Positions 45,168 to 54,028 of a stretch of 64,000 nt of DNA are shown in pieces. The translations under genes were made by a program, and so were the position numbers. This stretch comes from Ignavibacteria bacterium (lineage in GTDB: Bacteria; Bacteroidota; Ignavibacteria; Tepidaquicellales; Tepidaquicellaceae). The number at the start of each line of letters is the position of its first letter. The first letter of the stretch is position 1. Below the pieces are notes generated by a model. It was not told the DNA's origin. It was given only the letters and a program-made list of their open reading frames with translations, and ran no database searches. The stretch spans positions 1 to 64,000 of the forward strand of contig JBAZNU010000010.1 in NCBI GenBank assembly GCA_041649015.1. The letters run 5' to 3'.

Positions 45168-46112
45168 TTATTTCGTTAGAATCATTTTCTTCGTATCTGT
45201 AAATTTTTCAGCAGTTAGTCTATAATAATATACTCCGCTTGACAGGGAACTTCCATTGAACGAAGCCTCATAAATGCCTGCAGTTCTAACTCCGTTGAAT
45301 AATGTTTGTACTTCTCTTCCCAAATAATCAAAAACAACTAAAGTTACAAATGAATTTTCAGGAATGGAATATTGAATCCTTGTGACAGGATTAAAGGGAT
45401 TCGGATAATTTTGTCCCAGCTTAAAATTACTTGGCAATACATTTCCTGTATTTCCTAATGATGTCACCGGACTTATTACATAACGAATTTCTCCGACCAT
45501 AGCACGGGATGCAAACCAGCTTCCAGATGGAGTAAAAGGTGCAGAACGGCCGTCACCTGTTATTAATGTGAGATTAGTATCTGCATACGTACTGTATGGC
45601 GGTGTTCCTGTACCAAAATATCTCGGTCCTGCACCCATAAATTTAATTGCTACCCCTACTGTATCAAAAGCAAGTACTGATATAGTAGGAAGGGTAAATA
45701 CAAGCGATACACCGTTGGTTGTAGGACCTTGAGTTACCGTTACAATTCCGAGCGAAGTCCATCCGTCTGAGGAACTTCCCGGACCAGAGCCCACCGGACC
45801 TCCTAATGCTGTACCATTTCTGGTAAACACTTCAACATTGAAACCTCCCGAGGCTGAAGCAGTGTTTCCAGTTGTCATTTGAGTGACACTAATATTTCTT
45901 GACCCAGCAATCAGGTCAAAGAACATTGCCCAGTTTGAAGAACCACCGTTGTTTGAAGGACCAGGATTAGCTTGAATTGTGATTGTGTCTAAAAGATTTG
46001 GATTAAGAGCAGCAGTGTTATTTGTTTCAGAGTTTAAACTTCCGTTAAATGAAATAACGACAGCTGTTAAAATAAAAACAAAAACTATTGAATGTTTTAG
46101 ATTTACTAACAT
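45168..46112 (-). CDS. secreted protein with T9SS type A sorting domain
   Basis: A 314-residue protein with a signal peptide (about 1-28). A central region rich in Gly/Ser/Thr (about 45-215) has no recognised domain. The C-terminal sorting domain (about 228-314) starts LGQNYPNPFNPVTRIQYSIPE and ends SGVYYYRLTAEKFTDTKKMILTK. This tail is recognised by the type IX secretion system, which exports the protein across the outer membrane and removes it. It is the clearest phylum marker in the window. The cargo function is unknown; an adhesive or surface role is possible. Confidence 0.9.
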   Translation of the reverse strand: MLVNLKHSIVFVFILTAVVISFNGSLNSETNNTAALNPNLLDTITIQANPGPSNNGGSSNWAMFFDLIAGSRNISVTQMTTGNTASASGGFNVEVFTRNGTALGGPVGSGPGSSSDGWTSLGIVTVTQGPTTNGVSLVFTLPTISVLAFDTVGVAIKFMGAGPRYFGTGTPPYSTYADTNLTLITGDGRSAPFTPSGSWFASRAMVGEIRYVISPVTSLGNTGNVLPSNFKLGQNYPNPFNPVTRIQYSIPENSFVTLVVFDYLGREVQTLFNGVRTAGIYEASFNGSSLSSGVYYYRLTAEKFTDTKKMILTK

Positions 46113-46276
46113 ATTGCCCCCAGTTTTATTTATACTTAACGGAACGTAATCAAAAATATGAAGAAACGCAAGTAAAATCTAATTTGGGTTTTTGTATATA
46201 ATATAAGTGCTGAAATGAAATTCATCACAAGATTAAATTTTGACGTGTGAATTGAAATGGATTAAAAATTTCGTTG

Positions 46277-46363
46277 CGGAGAAGGAGAGATTCGAACTCT
46301 CGATAGAGTTGCCCCTATAACGGTTTTCGAGACCGCCGCTTTCAACCACTCAGCCACCTCTCC
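46277..46363 (-). tRNA. tRNA-Ser (CGA)
   Basis: Read on the - strand the acceptor is GGAGAGG/CTTCTCC, the anticodon loop is CTCGAAA with anticodon CGA, and there is a long variable arm as expected for serine. T-arm GAGAGTTCGAATCTCTC. The discriminator base is G. CCA is not encoded. Confidence 0.93.
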
Positions 46364-46478
46364 GTAATTTTATTATCTAATTAATTAAATTACCCATATT
46401 CTGATTAAGTTACAATGAAATCAAGAGCAGCGAGAGCAGCAAGAATGTGTGAATTAGAATTATTATGGTACAAAATAT

Positions 46479-46519
46479 GCGCACTTTATGCGCACTTTAT
46501 GCGCACTTTCAGCGCACTT
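46479..46519. repeat. 11-bp tandem repeat GCGCACTTTAT
   Basis: About 3.7 copies of GCGCACTTTAT (46479, 46490, 46501 with two end changes, partial at 46512). It lies between tRNA-Ser and tRNA-Arg. Each unit holds the short palindrome GCGC. Confidence 0.9.
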
Positions 46520-46614
46520 AGAATAAAAATTAATGTAAAAAGGTATAATTAATGATGTGATTTATGAAAAAAAGGACTAATTCTGATTTGATGAAGTCGC
46601 GGTAAAAAAGTTAG

Positions 46615-46686
46615 TACCCCCGAGAGGATTCGAACCTCTAATATCTGATCCGTAGTCAGAGGGTTTATCCATTAGCCTACGGGGGC
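46615..46686 (-). tRNA. tRNA-Arg (ACG)
   Basis: On the - strand the acceptor is GCCCCCG with CGGGGGT (one G-T wobble), the anticodon loop is CTACGGA with anticodon ACG, and the T-arm is AGAGGTTCGAATCCTCT. The ACG anticodon is read as inosine-containing in bacteria. CCA is not encoded. Confidence 0.93.
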
Positions 46687-46872
46687 TTTATTAAACCCGT
46701 ATAGATTTTAAATAATAATAAAGATAGTGTTTTTAAAAGTTTTATTAAATCCTATTATGATAAATAGTTTAGCAGGAATTATCGACACTTTATAATTATT
46801 CTTCTATAGCCAATAATATTAATAAAGGAACTTCATTTTTGATGGAAAAATTCTATTTTGCTTTTTAGAGTT

Positions 46873-47631
46873 ATGATAAAAATTACAAACTTAAAGAAAA
46901 CTTACGAGGGCGGGATTGAAGCTCTGAACGGCGTATCGTTTGATGTTAATCCATCTGAGATAACTGGTTACATTGGCGTTAATGGAGCGGGTAAATCCAC
47001 AACGCTAAAAATTTTGTGCGGTGTGGTTACATTCGACGACGGGGAGGTTTTAATAAACGATTACAAGCTTCCTAATGACGCATTGAAGATTAAATCCATA
47101 ACAGGTTACGTTCCCGAGACTCCTGAATTATTCAATTCATTGAGGGTGACTGAGTATTTTGATTTTTTAAAAGATGTAAGGGAAATTGAAGAAAGCAAAT
47201 TCTTACGAAGAGTAGATTATTTTGCTGAGTTGTTTGAATTTAAGGATTTTTTAAATTCATCAATCGGCAAGCTCTCAAAAGGGAACAAACAAAAGGTGCT
47301 GATTGTATCTGCCCTGTTGCATAATCCTGATATTCTACTACTTGACGAGCCGCTTAACGGTCTTGATGCATATTCGATAATAACATTTCAGGATATAATC
47401 TCGAAACTCGCAAAACGAGGAAAGACAATCTTCTACTGTTCTCATTTACTTGATATAATGGAGAAGGTAAGCGACAGAGTAATTATCATAGAGAATGGAA
47501 GGATTAAAATAAATTCATCAAAAGAAGAGCTCAAGTCAAATAACGATTTCAAGTCATTGGAAAATATATTTCGAGATATGAGAGAAACAAGTTCAAGGAA
47601 AGAATTTTCGTATGACGAGATATTTGATTAA
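46873..47631 (+). CDS. ABC transporter ATP-binding protein
   Basis: 252 residues from the ATG at 46873; an in-frame TTG at 46858 is less likely. The nucleotide-binding domain is complete: Walker A GVNGAGKST, signature LSKGNKQKV, Walker B ILLLDEPLNGLD and the switch His in YCSHLLD. The sequence resembles ABC-2 type exporters of the CcmA/NatA group. No permease gene is adjacent; the next gene overlaps by 20 bases and codes for an outer-membrane-like protein. The permease may be encoded elsewhere. Confidence 0.88.
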   Translation: MIKITNLKKTYEGGIEALNGVSFDVNPSEITGYIGVNGAGKSTTLKILCGVVTFDDGEVLINDYKLPNDALKIKSITGYVPETPELFNSLRVTEYFDFLKDVREIEESKFLRRVDYFAELFEFKDFLNSSIGKLSKGNKQKVLIVSALLHNPDILLLDEPLNGLDAYSIITFQDIISKLAKRGKTIFYCSHLLDIMEKVSDRVIIIENGRIKINSSKEELKSNNDFKSLENIFRDMRETSSRKEFSYDEIFD

Positions 47632-49513
47632 TATCTTTCTTTTAACATTTTTCCTTTGTCCGAGTGTAAAGCCGCAGGCTCTTTTATCACTAAAAGATTC
47701 GAGCAATTTTTTCACAACGGATTTTAACAATGATATGAATGCGGCAAATTTCTTTGCTACATTGTCGGTAAAGACGAAAATAAAGAGTATGATGTTTACT
47801 GTCCGCAATGTATATAACTCCTCAGTAACAAAGTTCACAGAAAACTTTTCCAACGATAACAACAATCTTGAAGTTAGTTCGAGTTACAATTTTGCGAGGA
47901 ATTTTTATGCGGGAGCAGGAGCGACGAGTAAGATTGTATATTCAAATCAGCAGCTTGATTTATCGAACGGATACTCAAATTTTTTCTTTACAAGTTTAGA
48001 TTATTTGCCTACTGAGGAGTTTTATGTTAATACAAAATTTGGGATTAAAGACGAGAAGCAGATAGGAGTATACAATACCGGATTTTCGGGGATACTTGAA
48101 TCAAGATTGAGAAATCTGAATATATCCGATTTTATTTCTTCGGGCAGCATATATATGTCTCTCGATAAATTTTCCGAGAGAACAAATTACAACTATGATT
48201 TAAACACAACCGTTGACAAGGTATTTTCTGAGAATGCGAGAAACAGCGGTACTTTACGGGCATTTACGCTTCGGACGGACTTCTACACACCTGCGACAAA
48301 GAGTATAACTGATAATTACGGGGTGATTAATAATATACAGTCAAGACTTGAAGATTATGTTCTTGTGAGTGATGACCTTGATTACAGTTTTAACAGAGAT
48401 TTAAGGATAAAAATACAGGGAATGTTTTTTCTGAAGAATATAAAAAACCAATATAAGTTTAAACCAACCAGCTCTGGAATCCTGACAGAGAGTGTTTATG
48501 ATAATAACATAAGAGAAAATTCACTGAGAGCGGGATTTGAGGCAGAATACCGACTGAAGTCATTGAGTACAAGACTGAATGTTTCTTACACAGAAAGGAC
48601 AGAAGACCATGAGCCAATGAACACGGATTATTTGCCGGCAGTGCAGAGGACTGAAATTGAGAAAATTGAAAAGGACAAGAACAATAATAGTAAGACGGCT
48701 ACGGCTTACATGGAGGTGATGTATAATCTTACAAACACTCATACGTTAAGGGTACAGGGGGCGACATCCATGCTGAGATACGATACTAACAGTGATATTA
48801 ACTACGACGATAGAGATGAGCTTTTGCTGAACGGTATGATAACCCACAGGTATTATAACTTTAAAAATTTTTTATTAGAAACCTCTTTTGAATATAATTC
48901 TTCGATTTTAAATTATATTTTCAAGGAGAAGAGTTCGAATAATAATTCCAACAGAGTTTATAAACTTGGGTCTTACAGTATATTTAAACCTGCTGAAGGT
49001 GTTACAACGAAGAACTTTTTTCAGGTACTTTCAAATTACACTGTTTACAAGTACGAAGATATAGTATCTCAGGTGCAGAGTTTCTCATACAGGCAGCTAT
49101 ATCTGCTTGATTCTACTGAGATAAACATTACAAAGAAAGTATATGTCGGTTTATTTGGCGAGCTTAAACTGTACGAGCAGGGACAGTTTAATGAGGATAA
49201 TTTTTCCGTAAAGCCGCTTGCATATTATGATGAGAGAACGCTCGGAACGAGCATAAACTATGAAACGCAGGGATTTATTAAGTTTTATCTGGGCTACAGG
49301 CACTATATAAGAAGATTTTATACGTACGAAAGAACGGATAAAATTTTAAAAAGGACGCAGAGTACATACGGACCGTTTGCCGGAATTATAGTGAATATGA
49401 AAAATAATTCAAGTATTTTTTTGCTTGGCGGATTAGACAGGGTAGAAGTAAGCGATAGTCCTGATGTACTTACGTCAGAGAATCTTGTTTTAAAAATTAT
49501 TTGGAATATATAG
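47612..49513 (+). CDS. large putative outer-membrane beta-barrel protein
   Basis: 633 residues with a signal peptide (about 1-22, ending KPQ). The rest is a long series of amphipathic strands with aromatic and polar alternation, for example ARNFYAGAGATSKIVYSNQQ and FIKFYLGYRHYIRRFYTYER. It ends with LVLKIIWNI, a typical closing strand. I do not recognise the family. The start overlaps the ABC ATPase gene by 20 bases, so the two are translationally coupled and may share a function in envelope transport. It is probably not T9SS-exported, as no sorting tail is present. Confidence 0.5.
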   Translation: MTRYLINIFLLTFFLCPSVKPQALLSLKDSSNFFTTDFNNDMNAANFFATLSVKTKIKSMMFTVRNVYNSSVTKFTENFSNDNNNLEVSSSYNFARNFYAGAGATSKIVYSNQQLDLSNGYSNFFFTSLDYLPTEEFYVNTKFGIKDEKQIGVYNTGFSGILESRLRNLNISDFISSGSIYMSLDKFSERTNYNYDLNTTVDKVFSENARNSGTLRAFTLRTDFYTPATKSITDNYGVINNIQSRLEDYVLVSDDLDYSFNRDLRIKIQGMFFLKNIKNQYKFKPTSSGILTESVYDNNIRENSLRAGFEAEYRLKSLSTRLNVSYTERTEDHEPMNTDYLPAVQRTEIEKIEKDKNNNSKTATAYMEVMYNLTNTHTLRVQGATSMLRYDTNSDINYDDRDELLLNGMITHRYYNFKNFLLETSFEYNSSILNYIFKEKSSNNNSNRVYKLGSYSIFKPAEGVTTKNFFQVLSNYTVYKYEDIVSQVQSFSYRQLYLLDSTEINITKKVYVGLFGELKLYEQGQFNEDNFSVKPLAYYDERTLGTSINYETQGFIKFYLGYRHYIRRFYTYERTDKILKRTQSTYGPFAGIIVNMKNNSSIFLLGGLDRVEVSDSPDVLTSENLVLKIIWNI

Positions 49514-49516
49514 GAA

Positions 49517-49933
49517 GTGAAATTGCATAAAGGAAGTCTTATATTGCAAAGCAAGCGAAGCGAGATTAGTAAACTTGAAAATCTGCTATTTACGCTGAAT
49601 GAGTTCTATAAAATAGACCAGGAAAGGTTTGTAAATTTTCACATTGCTGTTTCGGAAGCACTGATGAATGCGATTGTTCACGGTAATAAAGAGTCTAAGG
49701 ATAAAAGGGTATATGTTGATATCTTTGAGGAAGAAAATTCTGTAGAGCTAATAATAAAAGATGAAGGAACGGGTTTTAATACGAGCGATGTGCCCGATCC
49801 TACGAAGAATAACAATCTTTATAAGGACCACGGAAGGGGAATATTTATAATGAAATCACTGACTGACGGATATGAGTGCAAGACGTGCGAAAGCGGAACC
49901 ACTGTTAAACTGAGGATAGTGATAAAAAAGTAA
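49517..49933 (+). CDS. RsbW-like anti-sigma factor kinase
   Basis: 138 residues of the HATPase_c_2 type. The N-box EALMNAIVHGNK, G1 box DEGTGF and G2 box HGRGIFIMKSL are intact. Such proteins phosphorylate STAS anti-anti-sigma factors and bind a sigma factor or other partner. SpoIIE phosphatases reverse that phosphorylation, and two are encoded at 29595-34791. Start GTG lies three bases after the preceding gene with AGGAAG upstream. Whether it pairs with those phosphatases is inference; they are 15 kb apart. Confidence 0.85.
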   Translation: MKLHKGSLILQSKRSEISKLENLLFTLNEFYKIDQERFVNFHIAVSEALMNAIVHGNKESKDKRVYVDIFEEENSVELIIKDEGTGFNTSDVPDPTKNNNLYKDHGRGIFIMKSLTDGYECKTCESGTTVKLRIVIKK

Positions 49934-49972
49934 TTATTATAAAATATTTTTATTAAATTAAAATAATTAAAA

Positions 49973-50893
49973 ATGAAAATTACAATCGTTGGTGCCGGTA
50001 ATGTTGGAGCAACAGCCGCACAAATAATCGTTGACCGAGCTTTGGCAAACGATGTTGTACTGCTTGATATCGTAGAAGGAGTGCCTCAGGGCAAAGCACT
50101 TGATATCTATCAATCTGCTGCAATACAGTATTCTGACACAAAAATACACGGTGTTAATACGTATGAACTTACTGCAAATTCTGATATTGCTGTAATCACA
50201 GCGGGTCTTCCAAGAAAGCCGGGTATGTCGAGGGATGACCTCTTGAACATTAATGCTGAAATTGTTTCGAATGCCACGAAGGAGATAGTAAAGTACTCAC
50301 CTAATGCAATTATTATAGTAGTCTCGAATCCGCTTGATGCGATGACCTACGTATCGTTTGTAAACAGTCATTTTCCGAGGAACAGGGTTATAGGAATGTC
50401 AGGTGTACTTGATACGGCTCGTTTAAAAGCTTTCATATGTATGGAACTGAATGTTTCAATTGAAAACATAAATGCAATAGTTCTTGGCGGACACGGCGAT
50501 TCTATGGTGCCGTTAATCAGGTACACAACCGTTGCGGGTATTCCACTTTCAGACTTACTGCCTAAGAACAGGATTGAGACATTGATAGAAAGGACAAGAA
50601 ACGGCGGTGCAGAAATCGTAAAACTACTTAAGTCAGGAAGTGCATATTACGCACCAGCGGCATCTACGGTACAGATGATTGACGCAATCGTAAACAACAG
50701 GAAGTGGATAATGGCAGGATGTGTTTATCTGCAGGGTGAATTTGGTTATAATGATATATGTCTCGGAGTGCCGATAAAGATAGGTGCACAGGGGATGGAA
50801 GAAATTGTTCCGTTGAAGCTCACTGATGAAGAGAAAGCCGCACTTGATAAGTCGGCAAACGATGTGAAATCGATGTTAAAAGTAGTAAGTTAA
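49973..50893 (+). CDS. mdh: malate dehydrogenase
   Basis: A 306-residue NAD-dependent enzyme of the LDH-like malate dehydrogenase group, interconverting malate and oxaloacetate. Visible features are the GAGNVGATAAQ motif, the specificity loop AGLPRKPGMSRDDLL, VVSNPLDAMTYV and the catalytic GGHGDSMVPLIRYT. The arginine in PRKPGMSR favours malate over lactate. A terminator follows. Confidence 0.96.
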   Translation: MKITIVGAGNVGATAAQIIVDRALANDVVLLDIVEGVPQGKALDIYQSAAIQYSDTKIHGVNTYELTANSDIAVITAGLPRKPGMSRDDLLNINAEIVSNATKEIVKYSPNAIIIVVSNPLDAMTYVSFVNSHFPRNRVIGMSGVLDTARLKAFICMELNVSIENINAIVLGGHGDSMVPLIRYTTVAGIPLSDLLPKNRIETLIERTRNGGAEIVKLLKSGSAYYAPAASTVQMIDAIVNNRKWIMAGCVYLQGEFGYNDICLGVPIKIGAQGMEEIVPLKLTDEEKAALDKSANDVKSMLKVVS

Positions 50894-50911
50894 AAATACA
50901 ATTCAGATAAC

Positions 50912-50940
50912 AAAAAAGCCCGATATAAGCGGGCTTTTTT
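50912..50940. terminator. bidirectional terminator after mdh and rpmA
   Basis: An 11-bp stem (AAAAAAGCCCG / CGGGCTTTTTT) with a 7-base loop lies between the convergent ends of mdh and rpmA. A and T runs on each side fit both directions. Confidence 0.93.
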
Positions 50941-50961
50941 ATATATAAAAACAAATTGCTC

Positions 50962-51216
50962 TTATTCTACCGGTAGTACGTTAAGAATTTTTCTTCCCTG
51001 TTTATCGGTGAATTTTACCTTGCCGTCAATTAAAGCAAAAATTGTGTAATCCTTACCGAGGCCAACGTTTTTTCCAGGAATGAATTTTGTTCCTCTTTGT
51101 CTGACAAGAATATTTCCTGCTTTAACAACTTCTCCGCCGAACTTTTTAACACCGAGTCTCTGAGAGTTTGAATCGCGGCCGTTTTTAGAGCTGCCTAATC
51201 CTTTTTTATGTGCCAT
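50962..51216 (-). CDS. rpmA: 50S ribosomal protein L27
   Basis: This 84-residue protein starts MAHKKGLGSSKNGRDSNSQRLG and has the conserved VRQRGTKFIPGKNVGLGKDYT. L27 reaches the peptidyl-transferase centre. It starts directly with the mature type N-terminus, without the cleavable extension found in Firmicutes. It lies 13 bases after rplU in the usual pair. Confidence 0.98.
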   Translation of the reverse strand: MAHKKGLGSSKNGRDSNSQRLGVKKFGGEVVKAGNILVRQRGTKFIPGKNVGLGKDYTIFALIDGKVKFTDKQGRKILNVLPVE

Positions 51217-51229
51217 AACTTATAATTTA

Positions 51230-51538
51230 TTAATTTATTTTATCAATTTGAACTTTTGTGTACTGTTGTTTATGACCTTTTCTAACCTTATAGCCTTTTC
51301 TTCTTTTCTTTTTGAAAACGATAATCTTTTCATCTTTTACATGGTCTAAAATTGTAGCTTCAACGTTATGATTCAACATAGGAGTTCCTACTTCGATAGC
51401 TTTAGCGTCGGGGGAAAAAATAAGAACCTTGTCAAAATTAACTTTAGCACCTTTTTCACCTGAAACTTTAGGTATAAATAGAGTCTGTTTTTCCTGAACC
51501 TTGTATTGTGAGCCTTTTATGTCAACGATTGCAAACAT
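51230..51538 (-). CDS. rplU: 50S ribosomal protein L21
   Basis: 102 residues, normal for L21, with MFAIVDIKGSQYKVQEKQT at the start and the basic RRKGYKVRKGHKQQYTKVQI at the end, which binds 23S rRNA. It is the first gene of the rplU-rpmA operon. The 174 bases upstream presumably hold the promoter; no leader structure is recognised. Confidence 0.98.
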   Translation of the reverse strand: MFAIVDIKGSQYKVQEKQTLFIPKVSGEKGAKVNFDKVLIFSPDAKAIEVGTPMLNHNVEATILDHVKDEKIIVFKKKRRKGYKVRKGHKQQYTKVQIDKIN

Positions 51539-51712
51539 TTTTCGATATTATGATTTATAAAACATTCAATATAACAATTTTAGACCTTAATTTCAAAACA
51601 TATATAAATCCCCGTATAATAAAAATAAAGAATCAAAATCTTTAGTAAATGGAAATTAATTCCAAAAATCGAGATATTTATCGGCAATCATAAATTTTAA
51701 ACATAAATAAGC

Positions 51713-52555
51713 ATGAACGGTAAATATGTAGTAAGAAATGCAGCATTACACGAGTTGAGTATTTTTACGGATTATGCGAGAAAAGAGGGCTGGAATCCGG
51801 GTTTGAATGACATAATGTCATTTTGGGAATCAGATAATAGGGGTTTTTTCGTCGGTCTACTCGATAACACTCCAATAGCAACGATTTCATGCGTGAAATA
51901 TGACGATAATTTTGCTTTTATGGGATTTTATATAGTCCGCAGTGAATACAGAGAACATGGGTATGGGATAAAAATCTGGGACAATGCACTCGAGTACGCA
52001 TGCGATATCAATATTGGATTAGATGGTGTACTTGCACAGCAACAAAACTATGAAAGGTCGGGCTTTAAACTGGCGTATAAAAACATTAGGTTTGAAGGAT
52101 TGAATAATGTTGTTTCGGGTTTCGATAAAACTGTTGATTTTGATGAGAGTTTATTCGATGAACTAAACTCTTATGACAACAAACATTTTCTATCTGACAG
52201 GAGAGGTTTTTTAAAAGTCTGGTTCAAGAATGCAAAAGCGGTTAAAGTGAAATTACACGGAAGCAAAGCAACAGGTTTTGGAGTAATCAGGGAATGTTTC
52301 AGCGGTTATAAGATAGGACCCGTATTTGCTGACGACAAAAATACAGCTGAAGCAATAATTACTGACCTGTTAAAATCCATACCCATAGGTGAAAAGTTCT
52401 ATCTTGATGTACCGGCTGTTAACAAGCGAGCCATTAGAATATGTGAAAAGATGTACATGAAAAAAGTATTTGAAACAGTGAGGATGTACAACAAGTACAT
52501 TCCGGATGTACCTGTTAATAACGTATTTGGTGTTACAACGTTTGAGCTTGGTTAA
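51713..52555 (+). CDS. GNAT-family acetyltransferase with C-terminal extra domain
   Basis: 280 residues. An N-terminal GNAT domain (about 1-130) has FYIVRSEYREHGYGIKIWD, which carries the acetyl-CoA-binding RxxGxG-like turn. A second half (about 150-280) resembles the domain that follows GNAT in DUF1248-type proteins, with GVIRECFSGYKIGPVFAD and LDVPAVNKRAIRICEKMYMKK. The substrate is unknown. It converges with the MarC gene, 13 bases apart. Confidence 0.8.
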   Translation: MNGKYVVRNAALHELSIFTDYARKEGWNPGLNDIMSFWESDNRGFFVGLLDNTPIATISCVKYDDNFAFMGFYIVRSEYREHGYGIKIWDNALEYACDINIGLDGVLAQQQNYERSGFKLAYKNIRFEGLNNVVSGFDKTVDFDESLFDELNSYDNKHFLSDRRGFLKVWFKNAKAVKVKLHGSKATGFGVIRECFSGYKIGPVFADDKNTAEAIITDLLKSIPIGEKFYLDVPAVNKRAIRICEKMYMKKVFETVRMYNKYIPDVPVNNVFGVTTFELG

Positions 52556-52568
52556 ATTTAAAACTATT

Positions 52569-53195
52569 CTACAGCAATTTCAAAGAAATAATACCTTCGT
52601 AAATAAGCTGAACAGCTATAGCGAGTATGAAGAATCCCATTATCCTGCTAAGAACGCCAATACCCGTATTACCGAGAATCTTAAAAAGTTTAGTAGATAG
52701 AATCAGCAGAACATAAACGATAACGCCTATTAAAAAAATACCTATACAAAATCCAAGGTAGTAATCGATAGAAGTGATTGACTTTGCGGATGTTAGACCG
52801 ATAGCAGCACCAATAGAGCCGGGACCGCTGAGGACGGGCATAGCCATAGGAGTGAATGAAATATCCTGCTTTTCATTCAGTTCCCGGGTTTCATCTGTTG
52901 AAAGCTTACTCTTATTCGTGACCATTTCCCAGGCTGTATGCGCAACAATCAAACCACCGGCTACTTTAAGCACAGCGAGGTTTATATTGAAAAATTCAAG
53001 AAGAAGTTTACCCATAAAAAGAAATACTACAAGGATAGCAATGACGCTTATCGCTGTTTTTAGTGACATTTGTCTCCGGTACGCTTCGTCGCTGTTAGCA
53101 GTTAAAGTGCAGAAAAGCGGAACACCGCCAACAGGATTTACGAGCGGGAACAGAGTTATAAAAGCTATCGAAGCAGAATGTAAAAATACTTCCAT
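52569..53195 (-). CDS. MarC-family integral membrane protein
   Basis: 208 residues with six predicted membrane helices. Family motifs include FPLVNPVGGVPLFCTLT near the N-terminus, AGGLIVAHTAWEMV and MPVLSGPGSIGAAIGL in the middle, and GVLSRIMGFFILAIAVQ at the end. MarC proteins were once linked to multiple antibiotic resistance, later questioned; their transport substrate is not known. It stands alone on the - strand. Confidence 0.9.
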   Translation of the reverse strand: MEVFLHSASIAFITLFPLVNPVGGVPLFCTLTANSDEAYRRQMSLKTAISVIAILVVFLFMGKLLLEFFNINLAVLKVAGGLIVAHTAWEMVTNKSKLSTDETRELNEKQDISFTPMAMPVLSGPGSIGAAIGLTSAKSITSIDYYLGFCIGIFLIGVIVYVLLILSTKLFKILGNTGIGVLSRIMGFFILAIAVQLIYEGIISLKLL

Positions 53196-53275
53196 AAGAT
53201 TTTCAATTTATAAACAAATAATATACCAAAAATACTAATAAGATTTGAGTTAGAATATAATTAATCACATTAAGA

Positions 53276-53836
53276 TTAATTAACAGAGGGGTCGACGGGG
53301 AAGCTTGCAATAGTGTTGTACTCACCGCCCATTCTTTTAAGAGTTTCAGCCCAGATTTTATCGGGTTCTAAGTCGAAAATTAGGTCAGCCTCTGATTCAG
53401 TTACAATCCATGTATTTCCCCGAAGTTCGCCGTCAAGCTGTCCGGCACTCCATCCTGAATATCCGAGAAAGAAAATAAAGTCACGAGGATTCAGACTACC
53501 TGATTCAGCGAGAAGTTTAAGCGTATTAAAATTTCCTCCCCAGAAAATACCATCACAAATCTCAAGACCTCCTTCGATAATATCACCCGCTCTATGAATG
53601 AAATTAACAATCTCAGTTTCTACAGGACCACCGAGCATTACCTTTGCATCAAATTCGGGAAAGTCTTCGACTAATTCACTTAGTTTTCCTTCAACCGGTC
53701 TGTTTATAACAAATCCCAGAGAACCGTTTTCGTTATATTCAGTCAAGACTATAACGGTTCGTGAAAAGAAATCCGACAAATGAGGTGCGGAGATTAATAT
53801 TTTTCCTGCATCAACTTTTGATTCTTTATGTCCCAT
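53276..53836 (-). CDS. YqgE/AlgH family protein
   Basis: The 186-residue protein has the family markers GKILISAPHLSDFFSRTVIVLTEYN, GSLGFVINRP, VMLGGPVE and FLGYSGWSAGQLDGELRGNTW. YqgE/AlgH proteins are small, soluble and conserved, and their biochemical role is unsettled. The gene often sits near ruvX in other bacteria; here ruvX is about 3.5 kb away. It is transcribed alone. Confidence 0.93.
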   Translation of the reverse strand: MGHKESKVDAGKILISAPHLSDFFSRTVIVLTEYNENGSLGFVINRPVEGKLSELVEDFPEFDAKVMLGGPVETEIVNFIHRAGDIIEGGLEICDGIFWGGNFNTLKLLAESGSLNPRDFIFFLGYSGWSAGQLDGELRGNTWIVTESEADLIFDLEPDKIWAETLKRMGGEYNTIASFPVDPSVN

Positions 53837-54028
53837 GCATTAATATATTAAAAAAACTTTAATTTCTGAATGTAATAAAACAGGTATTTTAATGGTATTT
53901 CAAAAAGTTAGATGTTTTGAAGCCGCTAATTTCTGATGCTGTTTTAGATTTTAAAAGTTAATTTAAATAGCTAAATTACCAATTAAACAATTTCTCCATA
54001 AATATAATAAATAAAATTAATCGTTTTA

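Larger units (their letters stand above)
46113..46872. other. tRNA-bearing intergenic region
   Basis: This 760-base stretch holds tRNA-Ser and tRNA-Arg on the - strand and an 11-bp tandem repeat between them. The rest is AT-rich with no gene seen. The ABC transporter gene starts at 46873. Confidence 0.7.

Noticed and set aside
46858..46872. TTG start for the ABC ATPase
   Set aside because: The ATG at 46873 begins the usual MIKITNLKKTY strand; the upstream codons add nothing conserved.
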